A DNA stretch of 64,000 nt from Panorpa germanica (Eukaryota > Arthropoda > Insecta > Mecoptera > Panorpidae): positions 23,170,535 to 23,234,534 of the forward strand of contig OY783203.1 in NCBI GenBank assembly GCA_963678705.1, given 5' to 3'. Under the pieces are notes generated by a model. It made no database searches. It was not told the origin of the DNA and saw only the letters and a list, made by a program, of their open reading frames with translations. Of the stretch, positions 11,820 to 23,815 are shown one piece after another (position 1 is the first letter of the stretch; each line of letters opens with the position of its first letter). The translations under genes were made by a program, and so were the position numbers.

Positions 11820-13450
11820 TCAAAGGATTTATCGTTGTTGCAACAGTATGTGACCAACTCAAAGTCAACATTAAAGCCATGGAAGATTTAATGGAAGAAA
11901 AAGCTCGAAACAATTCAAATATTTGAGGTAATCATTTCTGCACTTAGTGTTTAAAGATTCCTTAAGATTAATACATTAAAAACAAAATATAAGACTTTAG
12001 TAATAACATCTTTTATCATTTTTATCAGGTGCAGTACTCAACGATAACAGTGGTCCAATCCTATGTATGAAGTTTCTCATATTATGAAGTAGATCAGTAA
12101 TTACATTTTTGGATAGCAGTCACACTTATGTTTTAACACATGGAAACCTAATTGTGCAGTATATAGAAGAGTCATAAGAGAGGTTCATACCCGAAAAACA
12201 TTCCCGGGACACGTAACTTAGTGACACGTCAAGAAGAACATCATTCCGAGATTGAAAACATGTAGTAGACATGCAGTACAAATATTAAGTCAATGAGTAG
12301 GAATGCATTTACTTCAAATGTCTTCTAGTACAATTATTTATATTACAAACAAATCTATTTTCTTCAACCTTATCGTTGACTCTTATATTTTTCAATTTAG
12401 GTCAAAACAACTCTTAGAAAAATATACTATCTATACTGGAGAATTCCTTCTCCTTTGCGATCATCTGTTCGATAGTTTAAATGGTTTTAATCATAATCAG
12501 GAGGATAAAGTGAGAAAACCATCCAAAAGCTCACTAGAAGAAAATTCACCATACAAAGCGTTTTGGAATAAACATCTAAGAACTATTAGAAATATGAAAG
12601 CAATACTTTTAAAGACTAGCCAAGTTAACAATAAAATTACGTGTCTTAAGAATTTGGCATTGATAATGTCAAAGTTTTTTGCAATAGACTACAAAGAACT
12701 TTTCGTTTTTATAAACTTTTATTGAAACATGTAAACCAAGACGCTGACTTGAACATTTCTTTGGACAGATAAGGTCCCTTAATGGTAGGAATGTTAATGC
12801 CGAGTACTTATCAGTTTTGCTTGTCCGATATTTATTTTTAATAACATATTAAAGTGTACCTAAGGTATTTGGTACAAATTGTGAATATCGTTATGGCAAT
12901 TGTCTTGATAAAGTTGATACTTTCCTAACACAAGCAAATTCATTATGGAACGACACCGTAACTGTATTGCTTTGGAAAATCCGATAGAGCCCAGTACAAT
13001 GTGCCCGTCAGGAGCACTTGGTGTACGATGCTCTTACAAATCATCACACATCATGTAACAAATGTATTGAAGACTATAAATCTGGTAAGTGTTTGATTAA
13101 TATAATTCAATAGACCTAATCTTTTTTAAAGGTGCTTCATGTTATATTTATTTTAGACGAATATTTGAGGATAGCTTTTGAAAATAATATTAGTACAAAT
13201 GTTGACGCTGCCAGAAACTTTTCAAGGAACTTGATACCGAATATTTGCTACAACAAGTGATCCAGTCTAACGATGCTGCTCTATTTGAAGAACAAAGCAG
13301 AATACTAAACTATGCTGGAGAAAAATAATATTATGCAGCTATTAGAACTCTGTCAAATAAATCATGTGGCAGTATGAATACCTTGCTGAAAGGAAATGAT
13401 CTACGCTTTGATTTAGATTAAATGCAAATGAGGGGCTACAGATTTTTATA
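11820..13450 (+). pseudogene. P-element (THAP9-like) transposase, degenerate
   Basis: Several frame-shifted coding pieces lie inside the P element. At 11825-11920: KGFIVVATVCDQLKVN, like the P-transposase catalytic-domain strand with VVxDQ. At 12395-12620: an open stretch with LFDSLNG and then SPYKAFWNKHLRTIRNMKAI, corresponding to the GTP-binding insertion/C-terminal region (FDSxNG) of P and THAP9 transposases. At 12880-13080: Cys/His-bearing remnants (NCLDKVDTFLTQ; HHTSCNKCIEDYKSG). No THAP zinc finger was found. The longest intact frame is 12303-12725 (140 codons). Stops in most segments make it non-functional. Confidence 0.75.
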
Positions 13451-13989
13451 AAGCCAGAATTAAAGGTATACGTGCATAACTTAGTACATTAACGTTTACA
13501 TTATTATTTTCTGATTAGTATTTCTTTTTCTATTGCTTCATACTTAATTTCTTTTGTATACAGTTTCCTTTAAACTCAAAATGTTAACTGATTTAATAAT
13601 TAGTTAACGTTTTATTATTTACGGAAATTTAACATAATTCGGCTACATTATCATTAAATAAATGCAAAAGACTTAGAAAATATATTTTGCTACTATCATA
13701 ATTTGATATGTAACATTATATATTCTTTAAAAGGTTAGGTTTATTAACGACTGAAAACTTAAATTATTGTTTTTGTACAGAAATTTATGGTATATAAAAC
13801 ATATACCTTTAATTCTTCGTCGACGTTTTAAGTATTTACATATTTTTGGGATTGCAATACAACTTTTTTAATGAATTTGTATTGTTAACCGAATATTATT
13901 GTGTATGAATAATAAAGAATATATTATAACTAAAATTAAACTCTTTTACTAAAATAGTAATAAGGTTGAATAAGTTGTAAATTAATATT

Positions 13990-14034
13990 TTTTTTAAGTG
14001 CTAATAACTCTCAAAAGTTATTGCACTTAAAAAA
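13990..14034. repeat. Subterminal hairpin in the P element
   Basis: AAGTGCTAATAACT and AAGTTATTGCACTT form a stem of about 14 bp with one bulge and a 3-5 nt loop. A closely similar hairpin occurs in the Helitron family A block at 43172-43204, 46909-46940 and 50866-50898. Confidence 0.7.
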
Positions 14035-14192
14035 AATATTTTTTTATTTTTAAATTTTATAATAATTAAATTCGAAATATAGGCTCCTCCCACAAAAATC
14101 TGCTAGTTCCAATTTTCCGTTATGAGACCGCCACATGTCAAAATGATGCCAAATTTTGTACGAAAAATTTGTTAGAGAGTGACCGGCCCCTG

Positions 14193-14200
14193 TCGTCAAC
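14193..14200. repeat. 8-bp target-site duplication, right (TCGTCAAC)
   Basis: Exact copy of 11323-11330. Confidence 0.95.
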
Positions 14201-15199
14201 TATTTAGCTTGCGAATGTACGATCGAACAGTAAATTTTAGTGATTTTTATTGGTTATCACTGTTTCAGGCAAGAGTATTTAGTAAAATTTGTGTTGCTTG
14301 CTCTATTTTTCTGATGTCAATTTTTTTATTTTTTGAAATGTCAAAAAAAAAAATATTTGTTGAAGTTAACCTAAAATTTTTCTATTACTTTTTATTTATA
14401 TTTATATTACTATATTATATTTTTAAAATTATATTATATTAATTTATATTAATATTTATATTATATTAATATTAATTAAGCTTTATATTAATTTAATAAA
14501 AATGACATCTATAAGAAGTATAGCTTTAAATAATTTACCTATGCTTGAAGAAACGGAGTTAAATTATATGGAAAATGAAATACAGTTAAGAAAATACAAC
14601 CATTAGAATCAGAAACTAGACGTAGCCAAAACACTTAATTAATAGATCTTATTTATAAAAGAATATACTGTTTATTTATTAATAAAATTAGAAACAGTAT
14701 ATTATGTTTATTCTTAAATATACTTATTAAAATAAGTGCTGTTTTTTTAATCTATCATAATTTAACAAATATTATGTATTCTAATAGTCTATTAATGCAT
14801 ATAATTTTTAAAATTCAATTGTGAAATGATTAAAAGTTCTAAAAAATTAATAAATAGGAGAATATATAAATTTTTATGCAAACTCTGTATTCAATATTAA
14901 ATTTGTACTATACTAAGATAAATGCTTCTTTTAAAATCCAGAAAAACGGTAGACATAATAGTTTAACCCGATAATCATATCCAACTTACAAAAAATACTT
15001 AAATTAATTTAAAATTCCCGCATTTTGCTGGTCTACAAAACGTTCTACACAATATATTTAATCGAATGGAGAATGTTAGTTTCGATCGTATTCAGGAATA
15101 GTGTTTTCAATTGTGATCGAATCTTACTTCACTCGTTTCGATCGAATCTGTTCGATTGCGAACATTGCTCGCAAAATTCAGGAATAGGGCCCCAGTGGT

Positions 15200-15390
15200 G
15201 GCATAACCTCAATTTTGAAATTTCAAATTTAACCCTCAATATCTCCTATTTATTAATAAAAAGTGGTAAAATAAATATTACGTAGTGATTTTGACATGTT
15301 TTGAGTATACAATAAGCATAATAAAACATACGAAAATACAGTAGTTTTTTTTACAAAGTGAAAAACAAAAGGCACTGCCACATCTCATAC
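15200..15390 (-). repeat. Partial copy of the thiolase-intron fold-back family
   Basis: Collinear with 16980-17130 (AAATATTACGTAGTGATTT, ACATGTTTTGAGTATACA, AAATACAGTAGTTTTT, AACAAAAGG). Only one arm is present. Confidence 0.65.
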
Positions 15391-16244
15391 TACCTTACTT
15401 TTTATTGAACGTAAAACAGCAATCACTATGAAATATCTCTGTATGAAATATGATGTACGGCAGCCAATGCATTAAATTCAGAGATATGACGTCATAGAAC
15501 TAGGATAAATATGTATATTAGTAAGAGACATATTTAGAAGTTTCATTAAAGGCGTTCTTTAAAAGCAAAGTTGTTTTGTTGAAATACTCAAGGTAATCTA
15601 AAGCAAAGATTCAAAAATCTATTAATATTTGTACATTACAAAATTTCCTAATTTTATCTGTAAAAAAATGGTAATTAATTACGTCTATACTTAATATAAA
15701 AGATCTTTTAATGGTGACCCTAAAGTACTTATTCGAAATAATTATAACTGAAATTAACATGAAACGCAAATATAAATATTTGTTTTTTTGATGTTCTATG
15801 TCTGTTCATTTTTCTTTCCTTTTAAATAAGATAATTTAATTCTTTTAATATTCTAGTGCACTTTAATAACTCTCCCTGAATTAGTACCTGGATTAAATGG
15901 CGTATTTCTGAAATATGTACAGTCAAGCTCATAAACTGCCTTATAAAATATAGAGCATTTCTTTGTTCGGAATGAAGCTATCACCAGTACCAGTTGTCTC
16001 TATAAGAGTTATTGCACCATGATATTTATCTTTGGATGTTTAAGTTCATATATGTTCATATAGGTTAGACTCGGTTACACAAGGTCACACAAGGTCAATT
16101 TAGCAATTTAAATTAGTAACTTTCTTGAAATGATTTGGTCACTTTTTTCTAAAATTCAGTGTTCATAGTTTATTTATATATAAGTGCTTCTTAATTTTAT
16201 TTTATAATATTATCAAATAAAAGTAAATACTCACTTTTATAAAA
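15391..16244. other. Intergenic sequence and probable thiolase promoter/5' UTR
   Basis: No gene seen up to the thiolase start. A TATATATAAG motif lies at about 16175-16184, some 65 bp before the ATG. It could act as a TATA box, but in this AT-rich context that is weak evidence. A short tandem repeat of CACAAGGTCA lies near 16077-16096. Confidence 0.4.
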
Positions 16245-18501
16245 ATGTCTTTAATGCGGAACATTAGACCGGTAATGTAATTTAATTCACTTAATTAATT
16301 TTTATATAATATTGTTTACGATTATAAGTAAACGTTTTAATATTTAAAATTATGGGTATTTATTTAGATTAGCCACTCCTTTTATTTTGAAAGTTGTAAA
16401 AAAACAACTGCATTTTTGTCTGTTTTATGGCACTTTTAATAAAATCAAAACATGTACAAATCACTATGTAATATTAATTATACTACTCTTTATTAAAAAA
16501 TAGATATATGGTTAAAATTGACGGTAATTATTCGATATCAAAAAAACTACTGCATTTTTGTATGCTTTATGGCATTTGTTGTATACTAGAAACATGTACA
16601 AATCTTATGTAGTATACATTATACCATTGTTTATTTAGGAAAAGACAATTTTAATGGTTAAAGTTAAAATTTCAAATTTGAGGTTAGAAAGAATATGACA
16701 TTGTTCCATATATAAACGAAAATGGCGTTATATTTCACATTTATTAGTCAAATTTAAGCATGAATACTGTCTATTTTTTAATAAAAATGGTACAATGTAT
16801 ATTACGTGGTGATTTGTACATGTTTTTACTATATTAAAAGCGTCAGAAAATATACGAAAGTGCAATAGTTTTTTTATAAGATTAAAATTTTATAAGAATA
16901 ACTACCAAATTGACCAATAAATGTCACAATTTCATTTATATATGGGAACGTGTCGTTTTATTTCTAACCTCAAATTGGAAATATCAACTTCCATTAATAT
17001 TATCTATTTCCAAATAAGAGATAATCTATTGAATATTACGTAGTGATTTGTACATGTTTTAAGTATACAGTAAGAACCATAAACCATGCAAAATGCAGTA
17101 GTTTTTCTACAACTTTCAAAACAAAAGGTGTAGCTAATCTAAATAATTATCAAATTTTGCTTTACAGTTCATGTTAACAGCCATAAGAAGGTACAGTTCT
17201 AAACCCAAACTTAAGGAAGTTGTTATTGTGTCAGGTGCTAGAACTCCAATCGGATCTTTTCGAAGTAGTTTATCTTCATTATCGGCAACTAAATTGGGCG
17301 CAGTTGCTATCCAGGCTTCTATAGAGAGGGCTGGTATTTCGAAAGATGAAGTCAAGGAAGTACGCTTATACATTTAGTTCATTCTATTTCATTTCATTTT
17401 CGGATAATTATTTGTTGACTAGCTAGTCTAATACTTTAAAATATGTGGGAGTTACATATTAAAAATATGACCTTCTAGGTAATAATGGGCAATGTTTGTT
17501 CAGCTGGTCTTGGACAAGCTCCTGCCCGACAAGCTACTGTATTTGCTGGTCTTCCAAAAACAACAATTTGTACAACGATTAATAAAGTTTGCGCTTCTGG
17601 CATGAAATCAATTATGTACGCTGCACAAGGTTTACAGTGTGGCCATCAAACTGTTACAGTTGCAGGTGGCATGGAATCTATGTCTAACGTTCCTTATTAT
17701 ATGAGTCGTGGAGAAAGTCCATATGGTGGTGTAAAGCTCCAAGATGGTATAGTTTTTGATGGCCTTACAGACGTTTATAACAAATTTCACATGGGAAATT
17801 GTGCTGAAAATACAGCAAAGAAACTAAATATAACACGAAAACAGCAAGATGAATTTGCTATATTAAGTTACAAGCGTAGTGAAGCTGCATGGAATGATGG
17901 TGCATTTGCAGCTGAATTGGTACCAGTATCTGTACCACAGAAACGTGGAAAACCAGACATTATTTTTACCAGCGATGAAGAGTATAAACGTGTAGATTTT
18001 ACTAAATTTCATAAATTGGGAACAGTGTTTCAGAAAGAAAATGGTACTGTAACTGCAGGAAATGCGTCAACTCTTAACGATGGAGCTGCTGCGTTAGTTT
18101 TAACTACTTCAGATGAAGTTACACGATTAGGAGTTACACCACTTGCAAAGATAGTAGCATTTCAAGATGCTGAGATTGATCCTATTGATTTTCCCATAGC
18201 TCCAGCATTTGCAATTCCAAAATTACTTGAACAGAGTGGACTTAATAAAAATGACATTGCTATGTGGGAAATTAATGAAGCCTTCAGTGTCGTCGTTCTT
18301 GCAAATCAACAGTTATTAGATATCGACCCTTCAAAAGTAAATATTCATGGAGGTGCTGTTAGTTTAGGACATCCTATTGGCATGTCTGGAGCTAGGATTG
18401 TGGTACATCTTGCACATGCACTGAAACAAGGTGAATATGGAGTAGCTGCTATTTGTAATGGTGGAGGAGGGGCATCATCCATACTTATTCAGAAATTGTA
18501 A
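16245..18501 (+). CDS. ACAT1: Acetyl-CoA acetyltransferase, mitochondrial (thiolase II), three coding exons
   Basis: Reversible condensation or cleavage of acetoacetyl-CoA and acetyl-CoA, also 2-methylacetoacetyl-CoA in isoleucine breakdown and ketone-body metabolism; mitochondrial matrix. Coding exons: 16245-16271, 17168-17359, 17479-18501, with donors GTAATG and GTACGC and acceptors TTTACAG and TTCTAG, all phase 0. Spliced product 413 aa, against 427 aa for human ACAT1. The N-terminus ([20 protein letters not shown]) is Arg-rich without acids, a typical matrix presequence; this is why I start at 16245 and not at the ATG at 17171. Thiolase residues are present: nucleophile Cys111 in [14 protein letters not shown], His371 in GHPIG, Cys399 in CNGGGGAS. 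No breaks, so it is probably functional. The ends of the 5' UTR are unknown. Confidence 0.95.
16361..17146. mobile_element. Fold-back MITE filling intron 1 of the thiolase gene
   Basis: The left end, TTTAGATTAGCCACTCCTTT followed by TTTTGAAAGTTGTA, is mirrored at the right end by TACAACTTTC...CAAAAGGTGTAGCTAATC...TAAA (17107-17144). Arms of a few hundred bp are imperfect inverted copies, and a second arm-like unit lies at 16540-16660, so the structure is nested. It makes up about 786 of the 896 intron bases and ends about 21 bp before the splice acceptor at 17167. Confidence 0.75.
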
Positions 18502-18694
18502 GCCTTTTAAATCAAATTGTTTAATCGTTTCCACCTAGAAATTAAAGAACAAATATCGTGAAATTGTTGATGGATTTGAAAAGAAGAAATATTTTTTTAT
18601 AAATATACCCACTATGTAAGTATCATGTTGGATTGCATATATTTAAACGTATCTGCTATTTCCGTATATACTTTGAATGAATATGTAGATAAAT

Positions 18695-18698
<4 letters not shown>

Positions 18699-18749
<51 letters not shown>

Positions 18750-18812
18750 TTATATATATATATACACATTTATATATATATATACACATTTATATATATA
18801 TATATATATATA
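18699..18812. repeat. (TA)n microsatellite in the thiolase 3' UTR region
   Basis: Compound TA tract with three regularly spaced CACATT interruptions, each followed by a TA run. It lies between the stop codon and the distal poly(A) signal. Confidence 0.9.
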
Positions 18813-18874
18813 TAAAGTATATTATTGCTTTTTACATATTATAACTGTTGATCTGTACATATTTTTTATTAATG

Positions 18875-18880
18875 AATAAA
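18875..18880 (+). terminator. Candidate poly(A) signal for the thiolase gene
   Basis: AATAAA 374 bp after the stop codon, followed by a T/GT-rich stretch. A variant ATTAAA at 18541-18546, only 40 bp after the stop, is an alternative that would exclude the TA microsatellite from the mRNA. Confidence 0.5.
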
Positions 18881-19465
18881 ACTGCATTTTAGTGTATTGA
18901 CAAGTTTTTAAGATAACTGATGCAAACAGTAGTACTAAAAATTATTTTTGTATATAGAACGTATAACATAAGATTAACTTACTTCAATAACAGTAAACCA
19001 TTTGAAACTCCATTCGTAATTATATTTATTACAATCTATGAATTTTTGTCATAAAACTTTTGCTCAAGGTTCAGATTCTCTGTCGTTAATATCTGTCTGT
19101 TATGAGCTACAAATAACAAAATCATTCACAGAATTCAAGCGACAAAAAAGTTGATACAATTAATGTGCAATTGTGACAGAAACTTCAAAAAGTATGAAAT
19201 TTCATCGATTATTTTACTGGAATAGAATTTGAAATAATTTTTTTTTAAAATTCTTTTGTTACATAGGTAATTTTTGGTTTATATTTAATCGAATCAATAT
19301 AAATAGTAATTTAATATGCTATATGGAAAAATAATAATCATAATCTTGGAATTTGATATTAAGATGTTTTTAGATGTAATCAGAATATAAAGGCAATTCT
19401 TATTGAAATATTGCACAATTCGCGTAGTGATTTATTACATTTAAAACAGTAAATATGTAAGAGTT
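18881..19465. other. Intergenic sequence
   Basis: No gene or recognisable repeat seen. Confidence 0.4.
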
Positions 19466-19697
19466 GATTTTCAATAGTCAGTTAAACTACAGTTATGACA
19501 TTAACCTAAAAAATAGATTTTTTCCAAGTTAGTTTTATCAAAGGCCGAAAGACCTGTTAACTCATGACAAATGTAACATAGGTATTTTGCTTGGCTAAGT
19601 CACAGTTAGGTTCTACTTCAACAAGAATGAAATCTGAGATACAAAAATACCAAACACGGTTAATAATAAACCACGTTAACTGACTATTGAAAAATCG
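19466..19697. mobile_element. Short MITE with TCAATAGTCAGTTAA inverted termini
   Basis: GATTTTCAATAGTCAGTTAA at 19466 is matched in inverse by TTAACTGACTATTGAAAAATC at about 19676-19696. The spacer of about 190 bp is non-coding. One copy seen. Confidence 0.65.
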
Positions 19698-19756
19698 GTC
19701 GTTAATCGTGTGTCATTTATTCAGCGGTGATCATTGTTGAAAATGAAATACAGAAT

Positions 19757-19882
19757 AACCGCCTTACAAATAAGCCTGTTATAAAATTTATACCAGGTAT
19801 AAACAGAGAATAAGTTTGTCCGGACGGGTTTTATACCTGGTATAACTATAAATAACAGGTTGATTTGTAAAGCGGTAAGTCG
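19757..19882. mobile_element. Small fold-back MITE
   Basis: AACCGCCTTACAAATAAGCC, CTGTTATA and TATACCAGGTATAAA on the left are mirrored by TTATACCTGGTATAACTA, ATAACAGGTTGATTTGTAAA and GCGGTAAG on the right. The arms are about 50 bp around a GC-richer centre (GTCCGGACGGG). Confidence 0.65.
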
Positions 19883-20113
19883 TTTTATAATTATCTATAA
19901 AATATATTTGCACATATTATAATTTATTTTATAACTCAAGAAAACCATAACTTTTAATATTCCAAGTTTAAAAGCTATTTTAAATATATTAATAAATATA
20001 CTTTGGAAGAAAATTCTTCCTAAATTAAAAGAAGTATGTATATTAGTACTTAGCTATATTTGTCCATCTGCAGACTATAAACCAATTATAAATGAAATTT
20101 ACAAATAAGTGTG

Positions 20114-21032
<919 letters not shown>

Positions 21033-21723
21033 ACTTTAAAAGAGACTTTAAAGAGAAAACAATTCTAAGACTTCTAGCGTCCCCAGATTTTTCCTTGAAT
21101 TTCTTGGAAACCCGTAATTTTTGAAAAACTGGAAAATAAGTGAGCCTTTTTTGCTGTATTACTTTTAATTCGTAAAAGATAGAAAGTTGAAATTTTGCAT
21201 GTGTATTAAGGTATTCAATGCTGACATTTCTCAAAAATTAGAAACTCAAAAATTGAAAAAGGGGAGGGTGAAGAAATTTGGGAGCCCGGTAAGGAGCTTT
21301 GGAGAAAGTTCATATTCTGGATTCTAGAATAATTAAGTATATTATTAATAAAAAAAAATTCAAAATTTCAAAATTTAATTTGGCGGCACGGGGGACATTA
21401 TTTTTCGAGTGTAAAAATTGTGCTAAAAAGTTGAAATTTTGTATAGAGGCTAACCTTGATAACTTATTTACTAATCGAAAGAAAAAATTCAAAATTTTTA
21501 AAAAATTTGGTCAAATAACGCATAAATTGAAAATATTTTTTATTTTGATATAAAAAATATATTTTCTTAGTCAGTTTGTATGAAAAATTAATTGTTATTA
21601 TATGTAGAATTAATATAGGACGAGTTTATTTATTATTTCAATTTAAAAATAGAAATAAATTTTGACATGAAATTCAAGCCACTCACAAAAACAGACGTCG
21701 CTTGCGACGGGGGTAAAAGCTAG
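21033..21723 (+). mobile_element. Helitron family B, copy 2, lacking its 5' end
   Basis: Repeats the internal sequence of copy 1 from the TTCTAAGACTT block (about 21062; copy 1 at 20370) to the 3' end, which has a GTCGCTTGCGAC hairpin and ends GGGGGTAAAAGCTAG before T. Direct duplication of the 3' part, about 690 bp apart. Confidence 0.75.
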
Positions 21724-22315
21724 TATATATATATATATTCATATATATTCGCGTTTCTGAAATTTTTCCTGAATTTTTCTGGAAGAAGTAATTCTAAAAA
21801 AACTGGAAAATACCAAAAAATACTTAAGCAAATATATCATGAACAAGAAATGCTAGAAAACTGAAATTTGGAGTGTGTATTGAGATAATAATTTTACACA
21901 TTTTCCAATAATTAAAAATCCGAAATTTGAGTACAGTAGTGGTGCGAATTTCGGGGGGCAATGTTAGAATGGAGTTGAACGTTGAAATTTAGTAGGCTCA
22001 CTGTAGACAGTAATTAAGAAAGAGATATTGCAAACCTAAAATTTCCAGTGTTTAGACCGTAAAATCTAGATATTTTGAATAAAGAAAATATTAACTTGGA
22101 AATGTATAGATACAATAATTGTGCATATTTGCCAGTAATTAGAACACCAAAATTATAATTCTGTAGGGGCGCGAATTTATGTGGCAATGTCACAAAAGAG
22201 CTAGAACGTTGAAATTTTAGACGTGGGCGCTTTAGAGAAGGTCATTAAAGAAAAACTAGAAAACTAGAAATTTCCAGTGCTAATGGGCGCCGGGAGCTAA
22301 GAACCAGAAATATCC
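21724..22315 (+). mobile_element. Helitron family A internal fragment
   Basis: Plus orientation, with the family A units (GGTGCGAATTTCGGGGGGCA near 21946; GGGGCGCGAATTTATG near 22166). It lies between two family B pieces. Confidence 0.65.
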
Positions 22316-22890
22316 TCCTATATTATAATGTACCAAGTGAAAGTTTATATGTTTATGCGATTCGTATGGTAGTTCGAAAACAGCTCCGCACATTTTTTTT
22401 GAAAATCGTCTATTTCGTAGATAAAAAAATTCTAAGACTTTTGGCATCCTTGGAATTTCCCCTGAATTTTCTGGAAACCCGTAATTTTGGAAAAACTAAA
22501 ATTGGTTTTTTACTTTTTGCTTTATAACTTTTAATTCGTAAAAGATAGAAAGTTGAAATTTGGCATGTGTATTGCGGTGTTCAATGCTTGAACATTTTTT
22601 GAAAATTAGAAATTGAAAAATTGGAAAAGGGGGCGTATAGAATATTAGGGGGCTCGGTAGGAAACTTTGAAGAACACTCAAATTTTGGATTATTTAATAA
22701 TAAAATATGTTACTAAAATCAATTCAAAAAATTTATTTTGGGGCAGTTTTTGTCGAGAAAAAAAATTGGGCTAGAAACTTGAAATTTTACATATAAGCTA
22801 ACTTTGGTACCTAATTTACAAATCGAAAAAAAATTCCAAATTTAAAAAAAAAAAGTTGGTCAAATAACGAACGACGGGGGTACGATCTAA
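22316..22890 (+). mobile_element. Helitron family B, copy 3, internally deleted
   Basis: 5' end TCCTATATTATAATGTACCA. The right end has CGACGGGGGTACGATCTAAC, where the hairpin is half lost and CTAG has become CTAA, so it is a decayed 3' terminus. Confidence 0.65.
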
Positions 22891-23815
22891 CAAATATATA
22901 AAGATGAAAGACTATAATTCAGAATATATGTTCTTAAATACAAATAAAATAGATCGCCGTGCTAATATTTGACAAATTTGTTCAGTAGCGGTGGTATGTG
23001 GGGGCACTAATGCTAAAATATAAATACAAATCTGAATTTTAGTATGCAGATATAAACTGACACATTAATAACGAAAATATAAAAAAACTACATTTTCTTA
23101 AGTGTCACATCAGTGCAGGGGGTGATATAAGAACAATATAGAGGTAGAACGATGATATTTAGCCTGCAGAGTATTACATAGGAACTAAATAGTTCTCTCT
23201 TTGTTAGATATTCAAATTACATCCAGTAGTAGAATTGGATTGATATTTGGTGCGTTTGCAGACGGAGTGCTACGAAATCGGACGTGTGGGATAATGGTAG
23301 GGGGAAATAGTCAATAGCCCCACATATCAAATTTAAAAAAATGAATACTATGTATGTTATGTACATATTTGCGGAAAAAAAATTACCCTCAATAACGGCT
23401 CGAATTTGGGGAAGTGGGGGCAGGATTATTTAATTATAAGCGCAGGATTATTTAATTAAAAGCGCAGGATTATTTAATTATAGCGCTAAAGTGAGGGCGC
23501 TGGGAATGTGCTCTAAGGAGCAACGATGCTCAGGGAAGTAGCGATACAGAGCTGCTCAGCATGTGCCGTGGTGCTGGAAGTGAGCGCTCTGTGGCAGACG
23601 TGCAGAGGAATAAATTTGAAAGTGCGGGAACGATACAAAGCATGGAGTCAAGAGGTGGGACACCGAACATTGTTCAATACAGAGCTTATTTAGGGAAAAT
23701 GATAATTTTGGAACGAAACATAAATTTAGAAAAACTTATATTTTAGCGAAAATTACTCAAAAATAATATTTTGTATTAATTATTTGCACAAATATTACAT
23801 ACACGTCCACGCTAG
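22891..23815 (+). mobile_element. Helitron family A fragment with a 3' end lacking its hairpin
   Basis: Collinear with 53400-53830 and 52000-52480. At the 3' end, ACACGTC is followed directly by CACGCTAG at 23815, whereas other copies have a GTCGC-TTT-GCGAC hairpin and GGGGCGAAG between them: a deletion of about 16-20 bp that removes the terminator hairpin. The next element starts at 23816 with TCCTATATTA, giving an exact CTAG|TC junction. Confidence 0.75.

Larger units (their letters stand above)
11331..14192 (+). mobile_element. P-superfamily DNA transposon, 2862 bp, both ends present
   Basis: The left terminus is CAGGGGCCGGTCATTCTGTA. The right terminus, reverse-complemented, begins CAGGGGCCGGTCACTCTCTA. 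Imperfect terminal inverted repeats extend about 80-90 bp inward and include a well-kept subterminal block, GTGGCGGTCTCATAACGG, at about 11386-11403 and inverted at 14118-14137. An exact 8-bp target duplication flanks it. The interior encodes a broken P-type transposase, so this copy would need transposase in trans. A hairpin sits near the right end (13990-14034). It is inserted in another transposon. Confidence 0.92.
11182..15193. mobile_element. Outer transposon with GGGGCCCTATTCCTGA-type termini, host of the P element
   Basis: The left end reads GGGGCGCTATTCCTGAGTT. The right end, reverse-complemented, reads GGGGCCCTATTCCTGAATT. Each end carries a second internal TATTCCTGA repeat (about 11258 and 15095) and several ATCGAA/TCGATC motifs. 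Without the P insertion the element is about 1.15 kb. It matches the ends of the short MITE at 8386-8610. A possible short exon starts at 14502 (MTSIRSIALNNLP) but stops after about 50 codons; no transposase domain was recognised. The superfamily is undetermined. Confidence 0.65.

Noticed and set aside
12303-12725. 140-codon frame as an independent gene
   Set aside because: It lies inside the P element and carries P-transposase motifs (LFDSLNG), so it is a fragment of that transposase.
17171-17377. Thiolase start at 17171 and read-through past 17359
   Set aside because: GTACGC at 17360 is a donor that restores the thiolase frame at 17479, and an upstream exon at 16245-16271 gives a better presequence.
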